From: Lichenostomus cassidix
Taxonomy: Eukaryota > Chordata > Aves > Passeriformes > Meliphagidae
NCBI GenBank assembly: GCA_008360975.2
Contig: CM039182.1
Coordinates: 102,393,443-102,457,442 of the forward strand
Direction of reading: 5' to 3'
Length of the DNA: 64,000 nucleotides
In this document: piece by piece, positions 1-11,521 of the stretch
How positions within the stretch are numbered: position 1 is the stretch's first letter
Layout of the letters: every line of letters starts with the position of its first letter
Made by a program: the position numbers and the translations under genes
The notes under the pieces: generated by a model
Told to the model about the DNA's origin: nothing
What the model saw: only the letters and a program-made list of their open reading frames with translations
Database searches by the model: none

Positions 1-1368
1 ATAGTACACAGGGGAAATCTGCACTTACAAAATATCTTCTGGTGGTGAAATAGCCACCATTAGTTCAACTCCTCTATAGGCAGAAAGGCTCTACACAGAA
101 TACCATAAAGTTGTGTATGTAAAGAGAAGTCAGGTGAAGGAACTATACATCCTGGAAATCAAGAAGAGCATGAAAAGAGGTCAATCTTGCTTCTGTTTTT
201 TTTTTTTTTTCCATAATGGGTGGAGATAACATTCTTAATTATGGCCAGGCAAAGTGAGTGAATATGCATGTATGTTGGCATTTAAATAACTTCAGTGTGT
301 AGGAAATTCCATCTCTCAATTTCTTGCCATAAAGTGAGTCAGCTCAGGTCACTTTCCAAATGCTGATGCCACTTCAGGAGTTGGTAGAAAATGTTTACAG
401 CAAGTTAAACATCTGAATAACCAATAAACATTTTTTTTTTAGAGCCAGGAGCCTTTTTTCTGCCCATATACTATGGCATGATTGCACTCCTTTTACATTA
501 GACATTTTTTCTAAGCAGGTCTTACACTATCCCCATATTTATTAGATAACAATTTCTCTTTCACTTAGATTCCTTCAAAACTACTCCTATTGTTCAAACT
601 CCCAAAAACTCTCTGTAAAGCTAAACATAAATTCAAATATGTTCTGCTGCCAGCTTGAGCTACATTAATAAAGAAATTCTGATTTAGAATGCATACAAGC
701 TAATAAATGTGCAGTACAATAGTTCTCATTTACTGCATATTTATTTTCCAGTTTTGTTTTTATAACCATTTAAAATTTTTAATTTTTTTTATTATTAACT
801 ATTAGCAACCCTCATGGGAAATGAACACTTTTGAAGATATCCTCACATGATCTCTAATAACTTCTAAAATGTGTGCAACTGTAGATGCAGTAACAGGAAA
901 AACTGAGGTGTACTGGACAGTTATATTACCAAGGATCCATTCTGCAGGTTTCCCATGCTCTCTCATTGCCAGCTATCTTTATTTCTCTTTTCTATATGTT
1001 TTTAGTAAATAGCGTGCAGTTAAAGTTTCATTTTCTTTCATTGCAGAGTTCATTTTTCCCATCTAGTCACTGCTGAATATTGTAACAGTAAAACTGAGAA
1101 TGGTAACTGTGCATTTGATTGTAGTGGAAATGCAGTGCACAAGGGACATTTCAGTTTTCCCCTGCAGAGCAGCAGGGTTCTAATTTACTCTGCTGTCTGG
1201 TTATGAGTTGCTGGTTTGGTTTCTTTTTTAAGTTTATCAAGGATGCTAATGATACTTTACAGTGGTATCTTTGTATTTAAATGATAAAGTTAGAAGAATC
1301 TTCTCTATGCAATAGAATTAGCTGAAATATTTCTGCCAAGCCATAAAATATACTTCCTCTGCTTGATT
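1..1368. other. AT-rich non-coding DNA, no gene seen
   Basis: No open frame of credible length or composition and no recognisable repeat family. It contains short T homopolymers near 198-211 and 431-440. Nothing here supports a gene, and it reads as ordinary intergenic or intronic sequence. Confidence 0.6.
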
Positions 1369-1496
1369 TAAAAAAAAAACCAAATCAACCAACCAAAAAA
1401 AAAAAAACAAACCAAAAAACACAACCAACCAAGAAAAACCCTAACCCTAACTAACAAAACCCTAAAGAACACAAAAACCCCCAACCAAACAAAGGA
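1369..1496. repeat. AACC/A-rich simple repeat with telomere-like core
   Basis: An irregular run dominated by A and C, made of CCAA, AACC and poly-A stretches. Its centre (1437-1455) contains two perfect adjacent CCCTAA units at 1439-1450 followed by a degenerate CTAAC, and another CCCTAA lies at 1460-1465. CCCTAA is the complement of the vertebrate telomere repeat TTAGGG. Only three perfect units are present among imperfect A/C-rich sequence. A chance product of AACC-rich repeat evolution is as likely as a true interstitial telomeric insertion. Confidence 0.7.
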
Positions 1497-4400
1497 AATG
1501 GACTGCCTTTTTGTGGCTATTTACAGAATCAGAGAGCATTATTAGCCTCTGAATGACTCAAAGTGTTGGTTTTAATATTCCAGTTTTCGGTACCAGGTGA
1601 ATATCTATCACCCACTTATTTTAAATAATTAACATAAATGATCTCTAATGACTCTTCTAAATTATCCCTGTTTGTCCTTGCTTCTATTTGCATGGATCTA
1701 CTACCTTTGCTTTCCAACACAGTGTGCTAGGGTATGTGCTACCAACTGAATGGCAAAACTCTGTTGCAAGGAAAACACTTTGACATTAGCAATGTGAATG
1801 TTTCAAAATACAAGCCAGGCGTAAGGTTACATCTTTGCTACATAAACACAAAGACATTTTTAACATAAGCTCTTCCTCTGTGTTTATCAAATATCATTTA
1901 AATGAATTATTCAATAACTCTTGCCTGTTTATTTTCACACATTGTAAAGACTATTAGAATGATTTAGCATGCTTTGTTGAGTAGAACAAGGAGTTGCAGA
2001 AATATCACACAGGATGATTTGTTAGATAATTTTATAATCAGACACACTTTTGTTTTCCATGCCCCTGGTAGTTTTAGAAAAAAAATTTTTTGCAAGTTCA
2101 CTGGTGTCAGGAATAACGTCCTTCATGGCAGTGAAAAAATAAATCTGTGGAGAACCATCGTCATTAAATTGTTTCTCTTTCTTTCTGTATCACCCTTTCC
2201 TAATTTCAATTGCAACCCTTTTTTTTTATTATAATAGCTTTGACAGACACAAATTCAAGCATTATAATCTGCATCTCAATCACGTATAATTATTTTCTGT
2301 CTCTGTTGCTCCAGAACAAGCAGTGGAATAAATGACCCAGGGTTTGACTGAGAATGAGATTGGGGTGAGAACTAGCTGCATGAAATAAAAATTAAAAATA
2401 ATAGAACAGAGCTTGAAGTTGAAGGCCACTGGAAGAACTGGTATGAGTTATAGTTTTACCTTTTCTGAGGACACAAATTCCTTATAAAATAGCTAAATAG
2501 GTCAGGAGTTTTGAATTTGACATCAAAGCTCTCTTATTCAGAGGAAGGTATGAGCTTTGGTGAAGGACTTCATGTGCCTATATACACTTTAGAGCTTTAT
2601 ATCGCTTTGGTGCTGTAGAATTTAGTATTTTAACACTGAGGCTTTAGAAAACCATTATAGTCTAAGGGAATTCAGATATTTCACAATATTTCAAAGCTGA
2701 AACTAATTTTCTCCTCTTTCTGGTCCTGGGAAGACCAGATTAAGGCTTTTCTTGACCCTGTTGTTCACATGGGTACGGAAGAACAAACCTTGCAGTCCTG
2801 ACATGGCAGTGGATCAATTGTTGCCAGTAAACAGAACAGCAATTCTTCCTCTCTGGCCAACTCAGCACCTTCTGACAGCTCACTCATGTCGGGTCAAATT
2901 GGCACCTTGCCTCCACAGAGGTGGCAGCTCCAGTCACTAGCTGAGTGACTCTGGAGTGAGATGTTCTGTACTGCAGCCCTAGACACAGGCATGAGTTTGT
3001 GGAGGCTCAAAAGTACATATTAAGCTTTTCCGATAAGTTGCATAGGTGGGGAGAGAAATTACTGTCAAGTTAGCTAAGCACTAAGAAACTCCACTTAGGA
3101 GCTAGGAGCCTGATGATTAGCCATTGGCTAAATAAGCAGTGGAGACTGTCTTTTTATTTTATAAAGTATGTATGTGTCCAAAACGAGTTAAAAAATATTT
3201 ATTAACATTTTACTTTCACTTTATTTCACCTATTTTTTCACCACTTTAGAGTTAATAACATCTGCAGAAATTGGTATAATACTGATAAAAGTTTAAGGTT
3301 TAGCACTTAAAAAGACATTAATTCCTGTCCTCTGACACTGCCTTTGGATGCAGGGATATGTAGTCTTGTCTAAGAGAAAATAGAGCTAACAAAGCACCAG
3401 TGAAGCCAGCAAGGGAATGGCAAGTTGATGAACTGCATTTCGAACAGTGGTACAAAGAGCTTCTCAGAGGGCAATGCTTAGAACTGCAGGCACTGAATTG
3501 AGTATGTATGCTCCAGGACAGAGGCCAAAACCCCAATTCTGTGGATGTTTATGTGCATGTTCCACCTCACCCTTACAAGTAGCCTTGCTAGCTGCCACTG
3601 CACTGAGAACCTAATTCTGGAATGTGCTGAGCACTAGGCACTCACAACTTCCAACTCTCAGACAAATAATGAGACTTTACGGGTGGTATTCTACTTGTAT
3701 CAACCAGGAGTGAGACTTTGCATGTGCTTCAGTGTATGAAGAAAACATTCCTTTATCACACAGAAAAAAGTGTGATACCCATTTTACAGAGGGTGTGCGG
3801 AAAGCTCCTCAGCTTAGGACAATAAGGGTACTTTTCAAACCCTACACAGCTTTTCTGCCTGTCCTACGGCCTTCTGCCTAACAGTCCTGCTCTTGGATGG
3901 ACCACTGTGTACAGCTTTTACCTTCAAATCGCACTTATTGTATATAACTGAAACATCTGAGGATGTAAAACTCCCTCCCAGTGTATGCGAGCCCCTGCGG
4001 GAAAACCTTTCTAGAGAAGCATAAATTTGGCCATATATACCACTTTCTGTTCTCTTTACACTTGATTAATGCCATGGCTGTAAGAACATATGCAAGCATT
4101 AATTCTGATTAATGTTTATTGCACTGTTAGCATGTCATTAACTTCTAAAACTAATTGGCCTTGCTCTTGAGTTTAGATGTTTTATAAAGCAGACCTGTGT
4201 GTGACTCTTGCTGCAACCTTTTAAGACACATGGCTTATGCAAAATTTTCAGAGTGATCATCTGGCTGAACTTTCACCCAATCCCTTACCCAGACCAAACA
4301 CTTTTTCAACATAGAGAAAATTCTGAGACGCAAAAGTTTTTGATACCTTTCCACAAAATTCATTTTGTAAATGCATTTTGTAAGTGATTTCTGGATGTTT

Positions 4401-4632
4401 TCCCCTATATTTAGAAGCTGGAATGAATGCCCTGAAACCAGTTAACAAATTCTCAATGATAATATATCCAAAATGAAAACAGTGTTCTATTAGCTGAATG
4501 AATAAGTTGGCCTTAAGCCTGCAGTCCTCCCTCTTTGGTACACAGCTAGTTGCAGAGCTAGGCTTTTGTTACCCTGGCTAGCTTCAAACACATTCTTCCC
4601 TTGCATTCCCAACTTTTCTGTGGGATTCTTCT
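1497..4632. other. Non-coding DNA, no gene seen
   Basis: AT-rich, with a somewhat more GC-balanced patch near 2740-2950 and another near 3320-3660. The open frames are short and have no recognisable domain, and no CR1 sequence is visible. No RNA gene or repeat was recognised. Confidence 0.55.
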
Positions 4633-5050
4633 AGAATCATAGAACCATTGACAAATATGTTTAACAGTGCTGGTCCCAGTACTGACCCTTGAGGAATGTA
4701 AACTGTCACTGATCTCCCCTTGGACATGGGGAGATCTTGACCACAACCCTTTTAGTGCAACCATCTAGCCAGTTCCGTATCCAGTGAAAGGTCCATCTGT
4801 CAAATACACAACTGTCCAGTTTAGAGACAAAATTGTCTTGTGTGACACTTTCAAATGCTCTGCAGAAGTCCAGGCAGATGAAATCTGTTGCTCTTCACTT
4901 AGCCAAGTCTGTAACCCCATCACAAATGTTCACTAAATTTGTAGGGCACATATTGCCCTTAGTGAAGCCATGCTGGTTGTCACCACTTGCTCTCCTGTTT
5001 TCCTTATCTTCCATCCACAGTCTTGCTGTCACTTTATTAGCTCTCTGAAG
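4633..5050 (-). mobile_element. CR1 LINE fragment, reverse-transcriptase region (old, antisense)
   Basis: Read on the minus strand, about 4651-4990 translates in pieces as the CR1 ORF2 reverse transcriptase. The stretch around 4830-4880 gives a motif-A-like block (LDFCRAFESV, family form resembling YLDFSKAFDTV). It is followed by a block resembling the family's W(I/V)(K/R)NWLDG segment near 4760-4800. At its low-coordinate end, 4633-4645 reads as the complement of the CR1 terminal octamer (TTCTATGATTCTA), so the internal RT region appears joined directly to the 3' terminus. It is frameshifted, with no intact frame. The right-hand boundary is vague: similarity fades near 5030-5050. Divergence suggests an old copy. 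Confidence 0.75.
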
Positions 5051-8000
5051 GACACTACTTTGTTCTGGATTCACAAAGCACTTGGCACTGGAGAACTGAT
5101 CATCCTGAGCATAGTTGTTAGGTATTCAGACAAGATGAATATTAAACAATCTCTTTTCTTTAAAGCCAACTACTAAATTGGGGCACACCCTTTATGTGCA
5201 GAGAGTTGTTTTGATTACATGGGATGCAAATGGATGAAATTTTCAATATATAGTCCATATTATGATCACAGAAATACTAAAAAATAAGCAGGAACAGCAT
5301 CACAAGCGATTGAGAATGTATTTCTCAGGATTCATGCTACCTTTAAGTGGCACTCATTATCTTATCTTATGGCACGTAATTCCAGGAGGAGGAGAATGTA
5401 TGTCTTTCTACTGTCTGCTGACAGCAGGAGATAATTCATCATCCAGTAAAGCTCTTTCCATCCTAGTTCTTGGCCTAAATCCAGATTGTCCTAGGTCCAG
5501 AATACACTGGCTTTAGCTAGATCAGCTTGTAATTGGCCTTTGGCTAACTCCTCTATGAGCCCAGTCTGATACTGGGATGTAACTATTCAAAGCTGGTTTA
5601 TTTGATGCTGGTTAGATGAGTTTGTTTTCATGGAAAAGGAGAAGACTTGTCTTTTTTTTCTGAGCATATTTCAGGCCAGGTTGATATTTTTAAAAAGTAA
5701 ATAGAATTATCAGACATTATACAGGAAATTAAAAAATGGTGACGTATATAGGAGGCCACATTACGAGCTCTTTGACCTTAAACTGTATTAATTTCTTCCC
5801 TGAATGATACTCTGTCTACTTCAAATAGACATAGCTTCCCCCTGCCAGAGCAAGTGAAAATATGGTTAGTAGTCTTGGGTTCAAAGTCAGGCAGGAGATT
5901 TAGAACAGCTCATGAACATTTTAGAGATGGCCAGTTCTTTTCTCCTATAGTCTGCTACTTTCCATTAAAGAATACTGGATGATAAAGAGACTGCAAGGAG
6001 AAAACAAGTTATTAAATCATCAGGACAGAGTAGCACTATGCTCATCTGTCACAGAGGTATTTATAATATTATTTTGCAACCTCTAGAATTTACTCTATTT
6101 TAGGGCTGCAAATCTAACAACTTAAATATACATGAAAGTCAATACAAAAGAAATCTTTATGTTTGTATAGGTCTGTTTAGCTACTTTGGGAGAACAAGAG
6201 TGTAATCTCAAGTGCTTCCTTCGAAAGAGTATTTAAAACTGAAGGAATAGGACTCTCCCTAAAGAATCTGCTCCAGAGACTAACAGAAACCCAGTATAGA
6301 TGAAATAACAGGTCAGAGTGGATTTATCTCGTTTTTATTTCTTTCCTTTCTTTCCCAGGCCTGTTTTCCATTGCATTTATGGTAGTAAATGAAATACAAT
6401 GAAATTAAGGCAATGGCATTTTTCACATAAGAATTCCTTCTTGAAAAATATGGCTATTATTCGTTTGAAAGACAAAAGCACATATTACCACTTTTTATTC
6501 TTGTTAACCATGCAGAAACAGTGTATTGGTGACAGACAGAAATAGTTTATAAGTGCCTTAAAGAGCAGTACTATTAAGTACTACATCAATAGCATAATCC
6601 TGACACTTTCTTCCCTTCAGTGATGCAGAAAGAACCACACCTGGGTTTCAACCCCACTTTCAGTTTTCAAGTATGGCAGTTTAAATAAGCCTCTTTCAAT
6701 AAATAAATGGAGGCAGCATTGAGAAGAAATCAACACAGTACCCTGTAATGCTACTGGTAGTAATGTCCTTTGGTACTTGTGCTTAAAATATTCTATTCCC
6801 TTTGTTGATCTCTCTTCATCCTGCTGGCTTTTGCATCCTCTTGATCACAGCAACACATTTAATTATTGTTAGATGTTACATAATGTGATTCCTTTATGAT
6901 CAAATTAAAAATGGCACACTTTCTTGCCTTCAGCTTCCCTCTGCAATAGTCAGTTATACCTTCATAAGATCTTCATGGGCTCTGTGTGTCACTGAAGCAA
7001 CACAGAGAAGCTCTATTGCCGAGGGTTTTCCCCCAGCTGAAACTCATCACCAAAGTGCTGACCAAGCTGTGCTGTGGCACTTTTTATAAGTCAAGGAATC
7101 TGCTTGTGATTGGCCAAACTCTCTTCCCCCACACCATAGTGCTGGACACTGTGCAATTTGCTACTTTAGCTTTTCCCAGGAGTTCCTGCATTCAGAGATG
7201 CTGCATTGTGTATGCATGGTGATTTATTCAAGGTAACTTGCTGTCCTCTATCTACTGAATGCCATTTTGATGTTAAACTAAAATTTAATGAGTACTAAAA
7301 AAAAGGAGTGAATTGGGCCTTTTACTTTTATTTATAAGCTTCTAGGAATGAAATGTTACCAGGTCAGATCAAAGCTTTTTGTGTTGGAGTTCTGTTGTGC
7401 GGGAATGATTTATACAAGGATGCTGTCAGATTTACTTTATTGTGGCCTCTGAACAACTTTATAAAATATGCTGAGCTACACAGCACTTTACAGGCACTTG
7501 CAGATTTCCAAGGCATTGCTAGCTCAGCTGAAGACAGATTAGTTTGCTGATTATTAGAAAACAAAAATTTCTGAATAGCTGGTAGCTAGAACACTGGAAT
7601 GGAAGAAGTGCATTTCCTCTCACAGGAAGATTTCTTCTCACAGGAATTATAAAACTTGCCTCTTCCTGCACATATGTGTCTGAGGTTTTTGTGCTTCAGC
7701 TGTTTGGATGTAAGCAATAGCAGGAGTACACTGAATAAACTGATGTTGGATGGCTGCTGGGAATGGGAAAGGCTATTGTCAGAGTACAATTTACGGGGAA
7801 TAGGGCAGTGCTGTTCAATGGCTTTCTCATGAGGAGAAAACTCTCTGAGGAGAGTTCATTCAATCACATTGAATAAACTGTCCTCCTTGGTTTTTAGGGA
7901 ATAAACACCTCTATCCCAAATACCTGTCAGAAACTGCCACAGTGAATGCAGAATAGATTCACTGGTTTCCAATACACACTTTTTTGCATACCCATCAATA

Positions 8001-8082
8001 GTGAGCATTTGAAAGCAGTGTGCATGATTTTCCATAACTGCTGTATACACGGGAAATATGTTTATGTGTACAAATATAAATA
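5051..8082. other. Non-coding DNA, possible unassigned old repeat at about 5380-5600
   Basis: The 5380-5600 stretch is less AT-rich than its surroundings and could be further decayed CR1 or another old transposon, but I cannot assign it. A patch at 6980-7220 is also GC-balanced and unrecognised. The rest is AT-rich with no gene, RNA or clear repeat. Confidence 0.45.
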
Positions 8083-8092
8083 TGTGTGTGTG

Positions 8093-8141
<49 letters not shown>
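8083..8141. repeat. Compound (TG)n(TA)n microsatellite
   Basis: Five TG units (8083-8092) run straight into about 24 TA dinucleotides, interrupted by one C at 8107, ending at 8140. Open frames reading Tyr-Ile repeats on both strands here are artefacts of the dinucleotide. Probably length-polymorphic. Confidence 0.97.
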
Positions 8142-8142
<1 letters not shown>

Positions 8143-11059
8143 AGAAAGGACTTCTCTGGAATAGTAGAATTCAGTTTATAACATACAAACATTTGGGGAT
8201 TTCAAGAGATGTGAGAGGACCTCTATTCTTAAATTGCGTCAAATCTTTTAGCATGGCCTTCCATACAAGGACTCTGTCTTGTCAACAACTGTAGATCTGT
8301 AATAATTCCTGAAAACTTTGTTCTACTTGAGACTAAAATATGTTGGGATATGTTCTCATACATTTTAAAAAGTATCATTAATTAGCTTATTCTTGTGTGG
8401 TCTTTCATTTGTCTTTACCACCAGACCTTCCATGAAAGATTATGTTTAATTATAATTACACTCAACTGTTATAGGCATCCCAGTTTTAGGTACTTTACTG
8501 ATCACAGATGGAAAATAGAAATAATATTTCCCATATTCTGATGAGACATTATCTTACTCTGCTGCTACCTTTACCTGCTTCTGTTGACTTCCATGGGAGG
8601 TAAAACAAGCCTGAAATATCTCTGTATGCTACCTTCGTTGACATTTTTAGATCTTTACTGTGCCTTAAAATAGTTCCTCTCCCATACTTGACTGACAACT
8701 TTATCGATGTAAGTCTTAATTATCGGTCTTTCTGGAATTCAAATCTGTTAGAAGTTCCTGTTAAAAGCTCTCCTCAAAAACACCCTACCTGTGAAATACC
8801 AGAGTATCTTCCAGACACAAAGTGGAAAATAATTGAGCATGTTGTGAAAAATGTGGATTTAATCTTCAATATTGGGACCTTTTGACAACTGTGCAGTGCT
8901 TACTACTTGATTTACTGGGATTCACATGAAAGGATCATGAAAAATGGTTAAAAAAACCAGATTGTTGACTCCTTTTCCCATAATATAAAATAAATAAAAA
9001 ACCAAGAACAAACTGCAGAAAAGAATGAACAATTCCATCTCAAAAGCTTTCAATGTCTTTCCATCTGCTTTATTGCACACTTTATGCTCAATTTCTCTCA
9101 TCCTGGAATAGGCTTAATAAGAAGGCAGACAACTGCTATCTCCTCACTCCCTTTTCTCTACAAATGACAGGATTATTGCACAACATTAAATCTGGACAAA
9201 TCTAGCTATCACTCTTTTACATCTAGCTATTTGAGAAGAGGGAGGGAGTTGAGTTGTCACATCAGAAATCCCTGCTGAATGCTTTTAAGATTTCTCTCCA
9301 GGACACTGTTTTGTGCGAAGGTCTTAGTTTTAAAAATCTTTTAGTGGCTGAAACAGACCAAGGTAGATGCAAAAGTTAACCCTACTGTTAAAATCTAAAC
9401 CCAGAATATAGGAGTCCAGGTCTTGTTTCTGCTTGTATTGATAGTCAATTCTCTACCTGCAAAACAGAAGTAATTTTCTTTTTCCCATCATGCTTCATGC
9501 TCTATGTGATTAAATATTTTTTATTTATGAAAAACATTGCTTACAACAGTTTTTTTGTCTTCAACAACATTTGAATTGATAGCATCACTAGGAAAATTAA
9601 GTAATGGAATCAATTTGGCTCTTAGTTGACTGTTGTGAGCTCTTTGATGTGCAGTTGGTCTGAGTAGAAAAGAAGTATCTTCCACTACTACTTCTTGTAA
9701 AAAAGGAGTAATCCCATCTCACACAGCACAGAATGATGGCTTCCTAAAAACTAGTCAGTTTTCAGTATTCAGATAGCTCTGATTGCTTTGTGCTATTTAT
9801 GCGGCCTGAAATTAATGCAGATATAAAATATTTTTATCTAAAAAGATCTCATTCAAATTCTTACATTTGAGACTACTTTCTACATGATTACTTGTCTTCT
9901 CATTCACAGAAAGTTTTTACAAAGCTTTCTCTGTTTCTCCACTTTTCTCTCAAAGGAGCAGTATTACCTATTGTATTGCACTTCACTTTACAATCATGTA
10001 CCCATAATTAAAAAATGTTATACCATAAGTTATTATAACCCTCCTTAGTTAAGAAATTGAATGTAGGTCCTTGCTGCAGAGGTTCAGAAACTAATTTGCA
10101 CTTTGACATTCTCCCAGGGCTTTCAATATCTGGAAAAGTATTTTCTTTCTAGTGAGGGCATTTAATGGGTTTATTGGTTGAACTAATTTTCCCTCCTCTC
10201 TTTTTATGCTTATTTTTAACCCTGCTGTTGGTATCCCTGAAATGCATTCTGGTATCTGAAAGTCACAGCAGTTTGCTTGTTTCTAATACCAAGCAAAGAT
10301 TGTTTTGGGTGGAGCAAAGATGACATACTCAAATTTTCTATCTTACATCTTTCAAAAGAGAGACCCTGCTGAGAAGCCTATCAAGACAACTTATTTCCTG
10401 ACAGAGGTTGAAAGTCACAGGTTTTGTGGAACTGTGTGTTTGATAGCCTAAAGCTCACAAGAGTAGTACCTTCCACAAAGTACTTGTTTTACTTCTAAAT
10501 CATAAAATAATATGTATCTTATCATAAAATAATAATTGCCTTGTCATCCATCTTTAACTGACCAGTTAATAGTCAGTGTGGATGCATAAGGTGAGCTGAT
10601 GCCTGATTACCTTTCCCTTGGAGGACACCTGCCATTTAGGAGTCACTCTTTGGGAACAACCACTCTACTCCATGCCCTATTAATTTCTTCATGTTAGCCA
10701 TTAGGATAGGGGATGGAATTTACTGCAGAGGTTTTTATAGCAAGTAATTAAGTAACATGAAATGAGGCAACCCACAAAATTCATCTAACCAGTGCAATTT
10801 TAACTTCAGTGCTGCCCAGTAAAATATGACAAACAGACCTATAATGGCTGGATGGTATCTAGAGCAGTGGATACTAGACCTTTTCAGCAAAAGACATTTA
10901 AAACATTAGGAAAGTAAATATATTTAAAATTAAATTTTCTAGGCAGATGTCTGATTCAGGGTGCTCAAAGAAGGAACAGAAAGCAGATTTTTAGGCTGAA
11001 AGGCTCTGCCATTAATCAGGTTAGGTGTAGAAGGCACCAAAACTTATTTTGCCCATATT
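8142..11059. other. AT-rich non-coding DNA, no gene seen
   Basis: Only short random open frames. A 13-bp direct repeat (ATCATAAAATAAT) occurs at 10499-10511 and 10521-10533, a 22-bp period. No repeat family or RNA gene recognised. Confidence 0.55.
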
Positions 11060-11521
11060 GTACAAAATTTAAAAACATTGAGGTGCTGGAGAGAGTTCAG
11101 AGAAGGGCAATGAAGCTGGTGAAGGGTCTGGAGCACAAGTCCTATAAGAAGCAGCTGAGGGAGCTGGGGGTGTTTAACCTGGAGGAGGCTCTCTGGAGAC
11201 CTTATTGTCTTTACAACTGCCTGAAAGGAGGCTGTAACCAGGTGGGGGTCAGCCTTTTCTCCCAGGCAACCAGTGACAGGATGAGAAGACTCAGCCTCAT
11301 GCTGTGGAGATTCAGGTTCAACATCAGGAGGAATTTCTTCATGGAAAGGGTTGTTCAACATTGGAATAGACTGCTCAGGGAGTCACCATCCCTGGAGGTG
11401 CTCAAGACGAAATTGGACATGGCACCTAATGTCATGGTCTAATTGACAAGGTGGTGATCAGTCAAAGGCTGAACTCAATGATCGCAGAGGTTTTTTACAA
11501 TATAAATTACTCCAATTCTAC
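11060..11521 (+). mobile_element. CR1 LINE 3' end (ORF2 C-terminus plus 3' UTR)
   Basis: A 5'-truncated CR1 copy in sense orientation. From 11083 an open frame of 119 codons covers the C-terminal tail of CR1 ORF2, including recognisable blocks RRAMKLVKGLEHKSYKKQL, GVSLFSQATSDR and FFMERVVQHWNRLLRE. These match the tail that follows the reverse transcriptase in this family. The frame survives without a stop but lacks the endonuclease and RT domains, so it cannot encode a working protein. The copy ends near 11521 with a degenerate octamer-like tail (ATTACTCCAATTCTA). The preserved frame probably reflects a relatively young insertion rather than selection. Confidence 0.93.

Noticed and set aside
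2861..2882. RE1/NRSF-like element (CTCAGCACC ... GACAGC)
   Set aside because: The left half is good, but the half-site spacing is one base longer than canonical and the right half degenerates after GACAGC.
7856..8192. Open frames with long Tyr-Ile repeats on both strands
   Set aside because: Direct translation of the TA microsatellite in both directions.
11083..11442. 119-codon open frame as a possible host gene
   Set aside because: It is the CR1 ORF2 C-terminal tail; the catalytic domains are absent and the flanks match the CR1 3' end.
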